Part shown: positions 24,776 through 39,085 of the stretch, in pieces
How positions within the stretch are numbered: position 1 is the first letter of the stretch
Layout: the number at the start of each line of letters is the position of its first letter
Origin: Heliocidaris erythrogramma
Taxonomy: Eukaryota; Echinodermata; Echinoidea; Camarodonta; Echinometridae
Assembly (NCBI GenBank): GCA_025617745.1
Contig: CM046853.1
Location: 58,985,233-59,049,232, forward strand
Reading direction: 5' to 3'
DNA: 64,000 nucleotides
Program-made: the position numbers and the translations under genes
Notes under the pieces: model-generated
What the model was told of the DNA's origin: nothing
The model's input: only the letters and a program-made list of their open reading frames with translations
Database searches by the model: none

Positions 24776-27589
24776 TGGTAATTGCAATGTTCTGATGTTT
24801 AGTTCCTGAAATTGCCAGGATTGCCAAGACTGCCCCACAGATAACCTAAAACAAACTTCAGTTTCCATTTAGGCACCATGTAGAGTCAAAAGGATGAAGG
24901 CACTTTATGGTAAACCTTTTCAACCTCTGTATTTTTATAACTCCTCAGAAATCAGCTATAAATGTTTGTGACAGCCCACACATAGTGATTATACGCAACC
25001 TTTAGCCGCCCCCATCCATTCATCCAGTCACAATTCACAATGTGTGATGACAAATATCCTGTAGAACGACAGACGAAGGGTCCCCTTTCAAAAGTCCCAT
25101 CCTACCCATCTATCCTCTTCATCCATTTTTAATCAGAAAATATGGCATATTCTCCTCTATCCTGGTCTATTTTAGTTTTATTTTGAAGAGGAGAGGTTTG
25201 GGAGCATCGAACTACGAGGGTTCATTTTCACATGATGAATGGTGGGATTTGCCATGATGATGTATGAAGCATGCCCTGAACAAATAGTCTGGAATATGCA
25301 TGAAGTTGGAGGTTAGGGAATACTCATGTCTGTTTGTACAACGTCTACGAGTTACGTAGCAAACTTGAAACTAATTGAAACTTTTCTTATGTTTTTCATG
25401 AGGAATAGTGAGGATCGAGTCGAGGATCGAGTCGAGGATGTTGGGAAGGTTTATTTAACAATGTCTACAATTTATGTCATTAATACTTAATACTTGTCTA
25501 ATCCCTGCATGTTAAGTTGGCAACTTCAAATCATTAAACTGCTATCCAAGGTTGTAAGACCTTGAGGTACTTCACAATTGATTCTTAAGAACACTAATCA
25601 CTGTACATTTTTAGTTCAACCTTTTTGCTACTAGACCCTCTAAAATTCGTTTTCCACCTACAGACAGTGACTACCAGGATAACAACAAACACTTGCAGCA
25701 TGCACTATTAAAGTTGGTTAAAGGACAGAGTAATCAACACTTGCCAGCACAAAAAGGTGTTCACCTTCATCGTCTCCCGAGATCTATCACATTGCTCTCC
25801 ATTTTTAGTGTGCCAAATTTGCACAAGGTTGGTCCCATCAAGGAGTTATCACAGATAACTCCTTGGTCCCATCTTTACAAGACACTAACAAAAGACTATC
25901 AAGGTAATCAAATTCTCTACCCCCCCCCCCCTCTCTCTCTCTCTCTCCCTCTTTCTCTATAGCACCATTCACAGTACAGTAAGTATTGCACAAGTAACAA
26001 CTTTTAACATTCAGTTTCCTACTTTTTCTCCCTCAACTTCAAAAAAAAAAATTAAATAGTTACTTCAATCCTATCAGATCTCATCATTTTCCTGTACTTG
26101 CCGAGTGTATGATCAATGAACCCGAAAAATATTGTTAAAAATTAATGTGCCAATTAAGACCATTTATAGCTTTCCTCTCATGCTTCCCTCGAGGCTCTAA
26201 TTATCCGGGCACCAGTCCAAGGTGTTCATTCAAATCTCTGTACAGTGATTTTGAGCGGTATGGCTGTCATATTACCCCACATTCATGTGATGAATGGGAA
26301 AGATCAAAGAATTTTTTAATTGCTCCAGCTACTCATTGACCTAATTTCTCTAGTAATTACCCCCTATCCTCGGGTTCTCTTCAAGATGACTAATCCGTTG
26401 TATTCTCTTAAATCTTCATGAAATAAGATGGAAGAACAATAAAGATCTGGCCAAGGGTGTAATTAGGGAGCACTGCGTTGCCATAAATACCCCATACTAC
26501 AGGACTCCAAAATAGGATTTTAACCCTTCCTAGGGAAGGTGAGAAATATGAAATCGGAGAAGCTCTCGCCCGTGACTTGTGGGAATTATGGAGAGTGTCC
26601 GATTTGATGAGGACAAACATGGATGGGGTCTCTGGTTTCATCCCAGCATCATTCATGTGTATGCCCAGCGATGGACGCTGAACACTAACCCCCTCCTCCT
26701 CCCCCCCCCCCCTCCAGAAATGGGCCGCAATGAATGGCTGCAGCAACAATGGCACACCCTGAACCAACAAAGGCGTAAAGGATCCCCTCTAATCCTAGCC
26801 CCTACCCCTGAATTGGGATACCAGCAAACACCTCCCCATCCTGTCTTCTCCAAGAAAGGATGAGGGTGGATGAGGGGGTAGATGTCCTCCCTCGATGACA
26901 CTTAATCATGGCTTTCATACCTTTAAACAAACCATAATGCTTAAGGTTAAATGAAATACAATGCTATGTATATCTAACTGCTTAGAGAGAGGATAGGCTA
27001 CTTCAAATACAGAAGGCTTTTCTTGTTGCTTGTGCCAAAATATTAACCCCTGCTCATAACAGAGCTCTGGTTACCACCATCTCCCCCCCCCCCCCCCCAT
27101 ATCTGAAATTACCCGAGATGATTGGAAGTTTTGGGAACCTTCCTGTGTATCAAGTTTAATAGGATTGTGGGGGTTGCAGGGTTGGATGAGGACATGGTTA
27201 GAGGATATTAGGGGTCGTTTGAAGTTTGGTGTGTATAGGAGAATGCAGAAATGACTCACTGAGCAAGGAAGATTTTTAAAATCAAGAGAACAACAAAATC
27301 AAGACAACAACGATCTCAAGATTGAAAGGCCCATCTATAAAACTCTTTTTTTTTCTTCAAAATTTTAACCACGGAAATGTTACAGAAAAGTCCATTCTGC
27401 ATCTTTATGTTATTTTGATTTCCTTGAAATTAAATAGTCATGAGAGATATGAATCATTATTACAAAATATATATTTTTTAAAAGTGGTCTTACACAGATC
27501 TGTGAAACAGGGTGGAAGACAGAGAAAGTTATCTTGTTTGATGATAAAGATGTAATGAGAGGATTATAAAGGGAGAGACAAAGGAAGAG

Positions 27590-27840
27590 ACAAAGAAAGA
27601 GACAGAAAAACAGACATACTGACAAACAGACAGAAACAGAGACTTGTGTATGAGGCTAAAAATGGAAAGAGAGAGAGAGAGACTCACACACACACATATA
27701 TAGAATGTGATAAAGACAGTGTGGAGGAGAAAAAAAGAGAGAAAGCAAGAATGAAATAGAGAGAAAGCAAGAATGAAATAGAGGGAAAAGAATAGAAAAG
27801 GAGACAGAGGAGAGGTGCAGGAGAAAGAAAAAAAAATCGC
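27590..27840 (+). repeat. GA-rich tract with CA/TA block
   Basis: GAGA, AGACAGAAA and GAAAGCAAGAATGAAATAGA repeats, the last occurring twice in tandem near 27741-27781. A short ACACACACATATATA block is at about 27684. Confidence 0.75.
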
Positions 27841-29430
27841 AAAGGAGACAGGAAAGTATAAATTTGGGAACATTCATTATCATACGCAGACTCCAAGCCG
27901 TAAGGGAGGCTTAGCCATCTCTGAAATGTCATACTAATGTTACAAAAAAAGCTCCAGGATATTATGGCAGATGCATCTCTGCTTCTATAAAAATGACATT
28001 AAGAGAAGAATAACATCTTCATTTCCCATCCAGCTTGGAGACTCACAAAACTAAAAGAAAAATTGGAGCATCAAAGCTACATCATCAGTTTATAGCTTCA
28101 ATGAAATAAAATTTGAATCCACACTTTTTGCAGTAATAATGCAGTTTTAAAAATATGGGACATGAATGATCTTAACATTTTTTACTTTTTAATTTGGGAT
28201 TAAAAAAGCACCAGGACAAGTGAATTACATTATAAATAACAGGTTTTCTCCTTGAAAGATTCAAAATCAACATTATACTTCTATCTATGAAATTAATAGG
28301 AGCAACATACCCATATAAGTATGTTGCTTCCTGTGTTTCAATTTCACATGGTTTACATTTTCTATTTTGCATCTAATGTTTTAAGGTAACTAGTCAATAT
28401 CTTACGAAAAATATGTATGTTTGGAAACAAAATTTTAAATCAATGCTAAGAGGATCCCTTCCAAAAATGTAAAAATCAGAATTTAACTACTGCAGTGCAT
28501 GAATGTTTACTCTGGGCATAAAACATGAATTTCCCATCTTGCTAACCAGGTCATCACTTCTCAATTAGGGATCACTCAAAGTCAAGTACAGTACCATCCC
28601 ACTAATTTAAGCGGCTACACCCGGGAGCCATGCTTTATCTGTCGTCTTTGCTTTAGCTGAACTTCACCCGGCCAATTTGTTTCCAATTGGCTGTTACAGG
28701 GGCGATAATGTCTGTTACGGGTGGAACCGGCTTGCTTGGTTATCAGAGGCTTGTCTACATTCAGGTTTGCGCAGGAATCTTTCCATGAAATAACAAATGT
28801 TAATGAACATGATGATAATTTTAGTACTTAGAAATAAGAAAAAGTTGTTGACTGCGACATTAACAGAAAAAGATTCATAATTCTTTTGCTATATTATTGA
28901 GATTAAAAGTGAGCACCCCAAATCTTGACCCTGATTTATCAAACAAAATGGTCTTTCTTTTTCTTTTACTGCGGACAACATTAATCCTTGAAGAGATTAA
29001 TGAGCATAATTCTATGTTTTAATGCTATTTATGATGGAATAATAATGTCTGTGTGAATGTGTGATTATAATACTGAAAATGGATAATAAAAAAGAAATTC
29101 AATAACTGATCGTGTTTGTACTAAAGACTTTACTGTAAGACTCGAAAAATGCATAGCAATATAAGCAGTCAGACGAACCACTAAATAAATCTACAAAATA
29201 CTAACCAATTAATATTGTTATGAAGTCAGAATGTTTGAACACAGCCTTGAATGGATATGACAGACGGACTGCAAGCGGCAGTGATAACGATTAGTCAGCT
29301 CCGCGAAATGGAGTGCTTTGCCTATGGGATGAATACATGGTCATAAGAGTATGGAGAAAAACATTTATCTGCTGGGCAACACATCCATCTTCCTTGGCAT
29401 ATTCCTATCTCTCTCACCTAATGTCCATTC

Positions 29431-29640
29431 TATTCTCTCTCTTTCCCTCCCTCTCTCTCTCTCTCTCTCTCTCTATCACTCTCTATCTTCCTCTCTCTCT
29501 CTCTCTCTATCACTCTCTATCTTCCTCTCTCTCTCTCTCTCTGTCTCTCTCTCTTGCTTTCATATCTCTACCATAGTCTAAAATCTTATTTTCTATCTAT
29601 CTGCTCTCTCTCCCCCACTCTCTATTTCTTTATACTCTCC
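29431..29640 (+). repeat. CT microsatellite with duplicated block
   Basis: Runs of (CT)n are separated by TATCACTCTCTATCTTCC, which occurs twice at about 29474 and 29507. Open frames across it are compositional. Confidence 0.85.
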
Positions 29641-30238
29641 CTCTCCATCAAATTTAATGATAACTTATATCATATTTACCATTCTTGATCAATTCATCAA
29701 TAGCGCATTAAGTTTGACCAAATAAAGAACAATTTCATTTTCATTCAACACAAGTTTCCAACAGGTTCCATCCTGTTATTACAACCTTGATGTTACAAAA
29801 GCGGTATTTCTATCCCTCTTTCATTTCTCTTCTACTTCATAATTCTTGTCTTACAAATACTTGTCTAATAAACAACCTTATATTTCCCTCCACACCATTT
29901 TTCTTAAATCACAATCCTCTCCATCTCTAACTGCATTTCTCCACCGCTAAATGCACGGCTGCCTGATGGATTGCGTGATCACTGTGCTGTAATTTTAGGC
30001 TCATTCAGGTTCCTATACGCTTTCGAGGCGTGGGGCCCCCATTTGTAAAGAGAGGTAGCGCAAATGTATATCATTCATTATCATCTCCTCGATGCAGGAG
30101 AACCGTGTAGCATATGCCATTAGCATTGAGTATGAAAATAGATATTTGGAGAATAATCAAACATCTCATCCTTCTTCATATCTACTTTTACCCTTAACCT
30201 ATCTGAAATAGGCTTGAACTTAGGTAATCTCAGAGGGA

Positions 30239-30434
30239 CTATAAAACCAGAAAGGTTCGCGACATGAAACTTTTGCGTATAATAAACGACAGCCATTTTC
30301 ACAGCAAGAACCATTTGCGATTTGCAAAGGTCTAGTGTTATATTTATTATGATTCAATGATTTCACAGCATGAGTCTGAACCACTCGCGAAATTTGCAAA
30401 CATTAAATGCGACCAAAAGTTTTTGGTTTTACAG
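30239..30434. mobile_element. Mariner-type MITE, second copy
   Basis: Left end CTATAAAACCAGAAAGGTTCG and right end TTTTTGGTTTTACAG are inverted relatives of the ends of the elements at 338 and 48865. Internal sequence GACAGCCATTTTCACAGCAAG also matches. TA follows the right end. More diverged than the 48865 copy. Confidence 0.7.
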
Positions 30435-30931
30435 TAATTTTCAACAGGTTTTAAATTGTTGGCTAATAATACCCATCTCAAATTCTGTCCACAAATGAAC
30501 ACAAAAATATGTCATAAATCACAACTTTATGCTTTGATGTAGTAATAATTAGCCCATGTATCTGATTACCAATGCGTTAAACTCTGATATTTCACCAGGC
30601 ATGCATATTCTCGAGTTTTCTACACACTTGCTCTTCATCGCATTATTGTCAATATATTGCTTACTCCTCCAACACGGTTTAATCATTCCACCTAGTACCT
30701 CCAGATTGAATTAGAGACTCAATAACTGGAAAATCATACTGATTAGGACAGTGTGCATTCATTAACTCGCTCTGTATGAAAATCAGATTTTCATCCACTG
30801 CAACAGCAATCCTTTCAGAGGCTTACTGAAATTTTGTGTGGGTAGTCCATTTGATAGCAATCCGTGGTTCCATTTTTCTTTTATAGCAATGTTCTTTCAA
30901 CAACAGGTGTTTTTCCATGTGTGGTAAACTA

Positions 30932-31594
30932 ACTCTCTCTCTCTCTTTTCTCTTCTCTTTGTTACCTTCCCTCTTTTATCCCCCGTCTCTCTCACCCTCT
31001 TGCCCTCACTCTCTCTTCTCCTTCTCTTATCTTCCCTTATTCCGCCCTTCATCAACCTCACCATCCTCCATCCCTCTCCCTTTCATTTCTTTATCCCCTT
31101 ATCTTCCACTGATCTATTTCTCTCTTTTCTCGATCTCCCCCCTTCTCTCTCTCTCTTTTCTCTTCTCTTTGTTACCTTCCCTCTTTTATCCCCCCGTCTC
31201 TCTCACCCTCTTGCCCTCACTCTCTCTTCTCCTTCTCTCATCTTCCTTATTCTGCCCTTCATCAACCTCACCATCCTCCATCCCTCTCCCTTTCATTTCT
31301 TTATCCCCTTATCTTCCACTGATCTATTTCTCTCTTTTCTCGATCTCCCCCTTCTCTCTCTCTCTTTTCTCTTCTCTTTGTTACCTTCCCTCTTTTATCC
31401 CCCGTCTCTCTCACCCTCTTGCCCTCACTCTCTCTTCCCTTTCTCTTATCTTCCCTTATTCTGCCCTTCATCAACCTCACCATCCTCCATCCCTCTCCCT
31501 TTCATTTCTTTATCCCCTTATCTTCCACTGATCTATTTCTCTCTTTCTTGATCTCCCCCCCCCCCTTCTCTCCCTCTCTCTCTCTCTTTACAAT
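30932..31594 (+). repeat. Polypyrimidine minisatellite, three 209-bp copies
   Basis: Landmark GTTACCTTCCCTCTTTTATC occurs at 30961, 31171 and 31380, giving a period of 210 then 209 bp. Copies are nearly identical over their whole length. Almost every base on the plus strand is C or T. Open frames of 183 and 204 codons here are Ser/Leu/Pro artefacts of the repeat. Confidence 0.9.
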
Positions 31595-34500
31595 CCCTCA
31601 GTCCTCTTTTTCTCATGCTCTTTCTCCTTTCTTCAACTCACTTTCCTTCTCACATCTCTTCATCTCGGCTATACTCACAACATCCCTCTCATTTCCCCAA
31701 GACGTGTTTCTACCACAAGCTCACTTATGCAAGAAAGGTGCAATTACTTCTCCTATCAGTGCAAAAATATACTATAGTCTGATGTAAATGTATGCAGTGC
31801 AAAGGTATTAAGTATACAGAGACATGACACAACCACAGAATATTTATAAGAATTGTGGTGACTTCGGTTAGGAGGGCCCAACTTTAAGATTTGTACCTAT
31901 TGCTATCGATATCACATTAATCACGCACATGAATATGTTTGGTATAAATATAGTACCCAAACAAGGAGGTGCAAGCCTAGGTAAAATCAGTCATTGGATA
32001 TAAATCTAATCTGTAAGCTATTGATAGGAAATTGTTTTGCCAATGTTGCCTGGACTAGATCCTGATGATGACTAAGTTAATATCTACTCCTGATAAATAG
32101 GACAACATTGGGGGGTTTGTCAGGTTTGTTCTCCAGTATTAGGGGCATATATGTATGTATCCAACAAATGTACTCCATCTAGCTAATTTTTTGAAGGAAG
32201 GTTTTTTTTTAAATCTAACCCTTGCCTTTGAACAGAGATAGTCTAGCAGCCATTTCGGTGTGCCTGCCTTTCACTGAAAGGCACTTAGAACTATATAACT
32301 TCTATCCCATAACACCTGCAGAAGGCCCCCCTCAGGTTACAACGGTTGCCAATTCGCTGAAGGGGGTCGCATATTCAGTCACTTCCTGCTCACCATATCA
32401 GTTATCTATGCATAGTCTTATAACACCCATTTCAGTACAAACACATCACAGAAACAAGAAAACTTGACAGAATTGCATACTCACAACAGACATATCACAT
32501 GAGATATTCTGACTCGGATGTGATCACTCCCTCGCTTGATAAAGTGGTAAAATATGTGATTTCATAATATATAATGTGTGAGCAGTATGAAGATGAAGAC
32601 TACCTGAAAAGTAGCTTCTTCAATTAAACATCCTCCCTTTGGATCATTCATGAAGGAAAGATTGGCAGCTCACACAACACTTCTAACGTAACTGGTAAAC
32701 TATACTGATGGCTACGACAGTCACTACACCTTGCTGTACACATATACACATGCAGAAATGCAAGCCAAAATGCTTCTTTCTCGATTGCAAATGCCCATCT
32801 CTTGATGCTATTGACTTTCTCTCCTCAGTTCACTTAAGTTTGTATCCCCTCTCATGATTAACCTTGAAGGTAAAAACAAGTCCTTGAAAACATGTACATG
32901 TCCATATGTACTTCACAGTACAGTCTTTTTTTCTTCTTTCTTTTTTGCTTATATGCATCTCAATCTTTCTAAGGTATGTTAATATCATGCATGTGTTGAA
33001 TCCAGCTTATATGTTGAATGATATTACCTTGATTTCTTCAATAACAATATGATTTATGATTTGTATAAGTCTGATGATGAAATTGAGTATTAAAAATCAA
33101 GATTGGTGACGATTATACAAAATTAATTATACCGTATGCTATTAATCATGATAGTGGCAATGTTGGTACAAAATACACTATATGTGCTCATACCATTCAT
33201 ATCAATATTATTTTTTTGTAATATTATGTTGTATTCATGTATACTAGCTTCTCAAACTTCTTTATCTGAAGAAAAAAAAACTCCTGCTCTTTCACCCAGC
33301 CAAAATCCCAAACAAATAAGTAAAAAATAATAATGGGGACCTGTGGGGCATCCACTGATTCAATTTACTAATAGATCAAATTGAATTTCCACACGATTCC
33401 ATCCTCCGTCATTTTGTCAATCCCCTCATCTTTCGATACTGCTCCTAAATCATTAAATTCCCATTCGGGGCAAGCAACGGCAGCACACACGTAAACTCCC
33501 TCTCTCCCTAAACCTCTAACGAAGCAGCCACCTCACAACATAGAACAGGGCAGGGGAATAAAAAGATCAAATTTGGAGCTGAAATTATTGGGCAGAAATG
33601 GGTGGCAATATGCAGGGCACCACTCCTACACACTCCCCATTGATTTTATTGATTGGAAGGGAGAGAAGGCAGGGCGCATCTTCTTCTAGGACCTAGCTGA
33701 TCAAAGCAAGACAGAGCCTACACTCGCCTCTTGAGTAGGAGCATGTTTATGTCAGAGTGAGAGGAAAATTTCACTTCAGAGAAACGTCAGATGGGAAAAT
33801 TAAAATATTACAAGACAGGCTGGCTGAAAAGGAGAGGAGAGGGGGTGGGGTTTGTCAATTTCAACTCAATACAGTTTGACATGCTTGGAAGCAGAAATCT
33901 GCAGATGGGATTTTGTTTCAGCAAGAATCTTCTAACAGTATTCTTCGTATTCATAGCATAACATATTTCATTTTTTTTTTAATATAATTACAACCAAAAG
34001 AATGGAGTTGGCTTTGACCTAGATGTACATTTTTTCTTAAATAATACAAATTTAATGTTATCAAATCATTGTTTCTTTCAACTGGTGATGGAGCTCAAAC
34101 ATGCTAAAGGTGAATTATGTTATACTTTCTTGGAATTTCTCACATCTCTAAGTCGAACACCAAATAAAAATCAGGGCTGGGAACATTTGAACATCAACTG
34201 GCGACATTGAAAAACATAACCTAGAATTGAATTCCCTCTGAAATCCAATAGCAAACATCCAACATCATGACCTCTATGATGGGTCAGATGTCACTTAACA
34301 CCTGACCAATGGGAGTTGATTCCTCCTTGACAAAGAGCTGGATGCACTTTTCTCAGGAGTTCATATGGTATTTACAAAGGATCAAAACCCTAACCACGTT
34401 TTGAAATCAAGGTATGCAAGGATATCCTTAAAACTATTCATTCAAACAAAATTTGATGGGCAAAACTCCTTGATATGATCACAGCCCAACAAACTTTCAA

Positions 34501-37427
34501 GGTTTTTATAGTAATGTTTCTCAGATATTCTGTTACCTGTAATTATTTTCCTTAAAGAAATCAGTGACATGAATCAGACATGCATAGCACTGAGAGATAA
34601 GATTAGTAATGTGTATGATCATGACTGAAACTAGGACATTCCTAACCAAATAGTTAATTCAGAAAAAACCCAGTGTATTCAAACAAATAAATCTATCTTT
34701 ATAACTTATTGCTGAATATTGAAAATCAGCACTTCAATTTTGTATTTTGTCTTTTTTCCCCAAATAAAATGTTACTAGATCTTGCTTTACTAACATGCAT
34801 GCACAATTGTATGTATGAAGAGAAACAACATCTATAACTGAACATTCTTCTATTCGAAATGTATATTTATCTTTGTTTATGGAATACGCCACACAATTTT
34901 TTGATAAGTTTGACAATAATAGAAACATCTGAATCATATTGAAACCTAAGAGGGTGAGCATGGTGTTAAAACACAGCAGGACTAACCAACCTGCAACTCT
35001 AAAATAGACCTAACTGGATCGATCAAGACACCCCAACCCAATTCCTCGTGACAGGTTGTTTGACTGCTGTATTCAACATCACCATCTGTTGCCCGGACCA
35101 CACTTACTTGCTGATCCTATAGCAACCATCCATCAGATCGTTCAGACCAGAAAGAGAAAACTAATAGAATCTTTGTAAAATAATTCTATACTGAAATAAG
35201 ATGAAATTTTTTACAATAACCTTATTTACCATTAATATTGTAATGATTATCTCATATATAAGACATTTCAAATTTGTATTAATCCTCTGCTGAACATTAG
35301 TAACTGATAATTTGAATGTGTTTCTTGAATCTAGAGTCTTATTGTAAATATTCACAATGTAATTACAATGTATTTCTATTTTGTTTTTGTGAGATCAACT
35401 TGTAACCCATGTACAATTCAACTTCTGGTTGTGATGCATGAGATTTTTAATAAAGACCATTTTATCTTATCTATCAGAAGACCCATGTAAAATGTTGTTC
35501 ACGTAATGGCACCATTATATGTTTTATAGCAAAACAGAGTTTTGGGAATTGTTTTGCACAAGTCCAAAGAGAATCATACTCCAGCAAACCATATTTGAAT
35601 GCTGTACAACTGTGCCCTTCTCTCCCTAACAAGTTTCTATTTACAATACATCTTTAAACAATGTTTCATACATTCCTTGTATGGGTTTCTGTAGTTTCTA
35701 CAGATGATGTTTTCTCTAGTGTAAATGGACCTCGAGATGAAGAGTAACAGTGGTGATGGCAGGGTGGAGGTGGTGGGTATGGATGATGATGAGATGACCA
35801 GCTTGAAGAATGGCAGTAGTAGGAGGAGAGGTTCATTGTAAGGCTGATTGGTTATTGATGGTGGTGTCACGCCTCGTTACTATTCAGCAATGATGATTTT
35901 CTTTTAATGGTGAGATTGATCTCTTTTTCAAAAGGAAGTAGTTTTAACTTACTTTTTATTAATTATCCAATGGTTATCAGACAGCTAAGGAACTGTAATA
36001 GTATTATGGCTCGAGGCAGATCGGGTGTGGTAGAAATTTAAAAATTGCACACATTTCATGACTGATCATTTTTTTCATCTTAATACTTTTCTCAAAACGA
36101 ATATTTTCTAGGTATTTATATTTATGGATGATTTTAAAATTGCTCTTACAAATTACTCTTACAATTACTTCAAATATTGAAGAACAAATTTCAAGAGGAG
36201 CTAAACTCCAGAACCGATATTATTAATTAAAAGTAGTGCTGGTTCATATTATGAAAAATGATTAATATGAATCACATTGTAAATGTAAATCCAGATTTTA
36301 ATCATCATTCCTCTCGAAATATTATTGTGGCTATGGGGTGTATTTGTATTATTATTATTACATGTGATCTCATTTAATTCTAGTATTATACTGTATGTCA
36401 CACATCAAACTGTCTGTCATTCCACAGAGGACTGAAATGAATGGAAGTCAAAATGAATCAATTAGTTTCCAGATAGACGAGGGAGGAACATACTTGATCA
36501 CCGATTTATCATGGTATCATGCATCGTGTTACATCTGCATGGCCTTTTAATAGATTCTGCCTTCTTCAAGTATTGTAGTGTATTTAAACCAAACTTGCGA
36601 TTGCGACCCATTGAATAATCAAGTTATATATAGCATTCAGTCTGAGAATACCCCCAATTCATTAGTACTGTATGTGCCGATCTAGTCACCATTATTCACT
36701 AGCTAGGCTTCTATTTTTAATACAGGCAGGGCAAGAAGAGGTCACTTAATTCTTCCATTTTCCATGGCAGGCTCAGTCATTTCATTTCCCTTGTTCACAA
36801 ATTACGAGGCGACAAAGCAGGATTCCATTTAACACAATTCGATTTAATCCTCACACAATGCGTGGCTAAAGAAACTCAGAAAATGAGCGCGATGAATTAA
36901 AGAAACATGTCACTAAACTCGACGTATTACAAGCTTCATAATGGGACTCGGCAGGTAAGCGAAACTGACGTGGAACAAATCACAACAAAGTGGGCAAAAT
37001 GCCTCCGTCCCCATCGCCTTTTCTGTGCCAACTGTTTACATCTCCCCTGTCTGAAAGGAAACTCAACTCAACTAGAGGGTGAACTTATTACAGACCTCGC
37101 AAACCAGCAGGAATTTTCTGTTCTCTCTTCCAATGGAACAAAACATTCACGGGGAGAATGGAGGAGAGAAAGGTGGAGGGCAGATTATCCTGGCAAGCAT
37201 GGAACAATTCAAGATGCCATTCAAAAACCTGTTTTATTGACAAAAAAACGGGACTGCACTTTGAGGGCATGGCGGATATAATTTCAGAACTGAAGTCTTT
37301 GGGATTATATTTGAAATGGCTTCAGGTTGATGCATGATGGGAGTGGGTCCACTGAAGGCCTTTTGTATCTAAAATGAGGAATTTTTAAGTAGGAATTTAC
37401 AGTGTATTTATAAGTCTACTCACTCTC

Positions 37428-37834
37428 CAATAGACCGCTTCTGTAATGTATACAAACTTATGCACATATATTCTCTGAGCACCTAGTGACGAACTATTCC
37501 ATGAACATGCTTTTTATAAATGAGCCTCAATTCTTGGAATCTAGTTTGCATACATTATTAATGGCACTAAATTATGAATCGGATTTGGTGAACAATAGAC
37601 CTGTTTACAAAGTGTTCAAATTTATGGATGTTTCTTTCCTGGAGACCTAGTAACGAGGTATTCCATTAACCTGTTATTGATGAATGAACTACAATACTTG
37701 GAATCCACTTTGAATACATTAGGCTACTTGTTGCTATATCTGACAAGCCTCTGACAAGCTTTCAGGTTGTCAAGAACAACCTTTGTTTTAAAAGTATGCA
37801 TAAAATTTGAATATATTTGTGAACAGGTCTATTG
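37428..37834. mobile_element. MITE (37593-37834) beside a truncated second copy
   Basis: The full copy has ends CAATAGACCTGTTTACAAA at 37593 and the inverse of CAATAGACCTGTTCACAAA ending at 37834. A diverged copy of its left part lies immediately before it at 37428-37592. The two share CCTAGTAACGAGGTATTCCA-like sequence at corresponding places. Unit length is about 242 bp; no coding sequence. The family is not recognised. Confidence 0.65.
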
Positions 37835-39069
37835 TATGTCCACTTCCCAACATGCGTTGATCAATGTAGGCATAATAATCAAGCAGACCACTAGTAAACA
37901 TTTGTAGAAAACGCTAGACAAATGGATTATATCTTTATCATTCAGCATAGAGCTAAGATGTCACATATATCTCCACGGCATACACCAAGCTCTAAAAAAC
38001 ACACTGCCGCAAAACATGGCAGCATGAATATAACAGAGGACAGAAAGATGATAGCTATCCCAAGCCTCACTCTTGGTCTACATCATGCTCTGTAGCCGAT
38101 CACTGCTCTACACCATGCTGTGCCTTTGGCATGTGCTGTTTTTCTTCAATGAAATGCTGCATAAGTTCACAGAAGTGCTATCTTTTACTACATAGTCTCC
38201 TTTCCAAAGATAAATCATCCCTTATTTTTATGATAGAGATGATAAATTTTGATTTAGGGTATAATTTGAAGCATGAATAAAAAGGTGCTTAATTCACTGT
38301 ATATGCCAGAACCATACAGCCTCTGTGATCTACAAAATAAAAAGCTGTCCTACATCTGGGAAAATTCTCTACATTCAATAATAAGATAAATTCCCAGAAA
38401 TTGCTGGAAAACACTTATCCTAGAAAATTTGAATGAAAATCAAATCTGCATCAATTACTATTCTAATATTTAGCTATGTGTTCTAAATGAATCTAACTTA
38501 ACTTGATACCTCCTGACTTCAATATTTCAACATTAACAAAGTATTGAATGTAATATATAAATTGATACGTTTCTGATGAATGTAAAAGCAGAATAGTTTA
38601 CAGTAATGCACAAATTTTGTTGCCTTATTGCGAGACTACAACAAGAGCAGCAGGAGGTGCGAAGTCTTCCTCACTCAACCTTCGGCAAGCAAAGAGGGCT
38701 CCCGCTGCTCCACAAAGCACACACATATTTGTTCGTCTGACTGTGTTCTATTTGTATGTTAGCATGTTGTAGCATGCATCCTATTTGTGAACCTGTGTCA
38801 ATCAAGCTGTGAAGCTTTACCTGGCTTTACAGTGCAGTCGAGTGCACATGCATGGCCCTGTGCATGGCCCATGCATGGACTCTTTACCATCTCATATTCC
38901 TAACTTCGTATTATAGAGGAATACATGTATTGTCTGTTTTGGGTCTGATGTTTCAACCACGAAAATCAAAACCAGTAGTGTTAGTGTTTACTAGATATGC
39001 TGAAAGGCCCGATTCTGTAATAGCATATATTTGAAGAAGGATGGGACAGCTATACTCTCACAAAGCAAA

Positions 39070-39085
39070 CCCCCCCCCCCCCCCC
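39070..39085 (+). repeat. Poly-C run of 16
   Basis: A homopolymer followed by an A-rich run. Similar C runs lie at 27083-27098 and 61910-61929. Confidence 0.9.

Noticed and set aside
24286..24809. Three overlapping Ser/Phe/Leu-rich frames
   Set aside because: All three frames are open because of CT-rich composition.
30917..31787. Ser/Leu/Pro-rich open frames of up to 204 codons
   Set aside because: The polypyrimidine minisatellite lacks stop codons in several frames; the frames repeat with the DNA unit.
36907..37281. 124-codon plus-strand open frame
   Set aside because: No recognisable domain, no splice or promoter support, and it runs against the CELSR gene within its intron; length is within chance for 64 kb.
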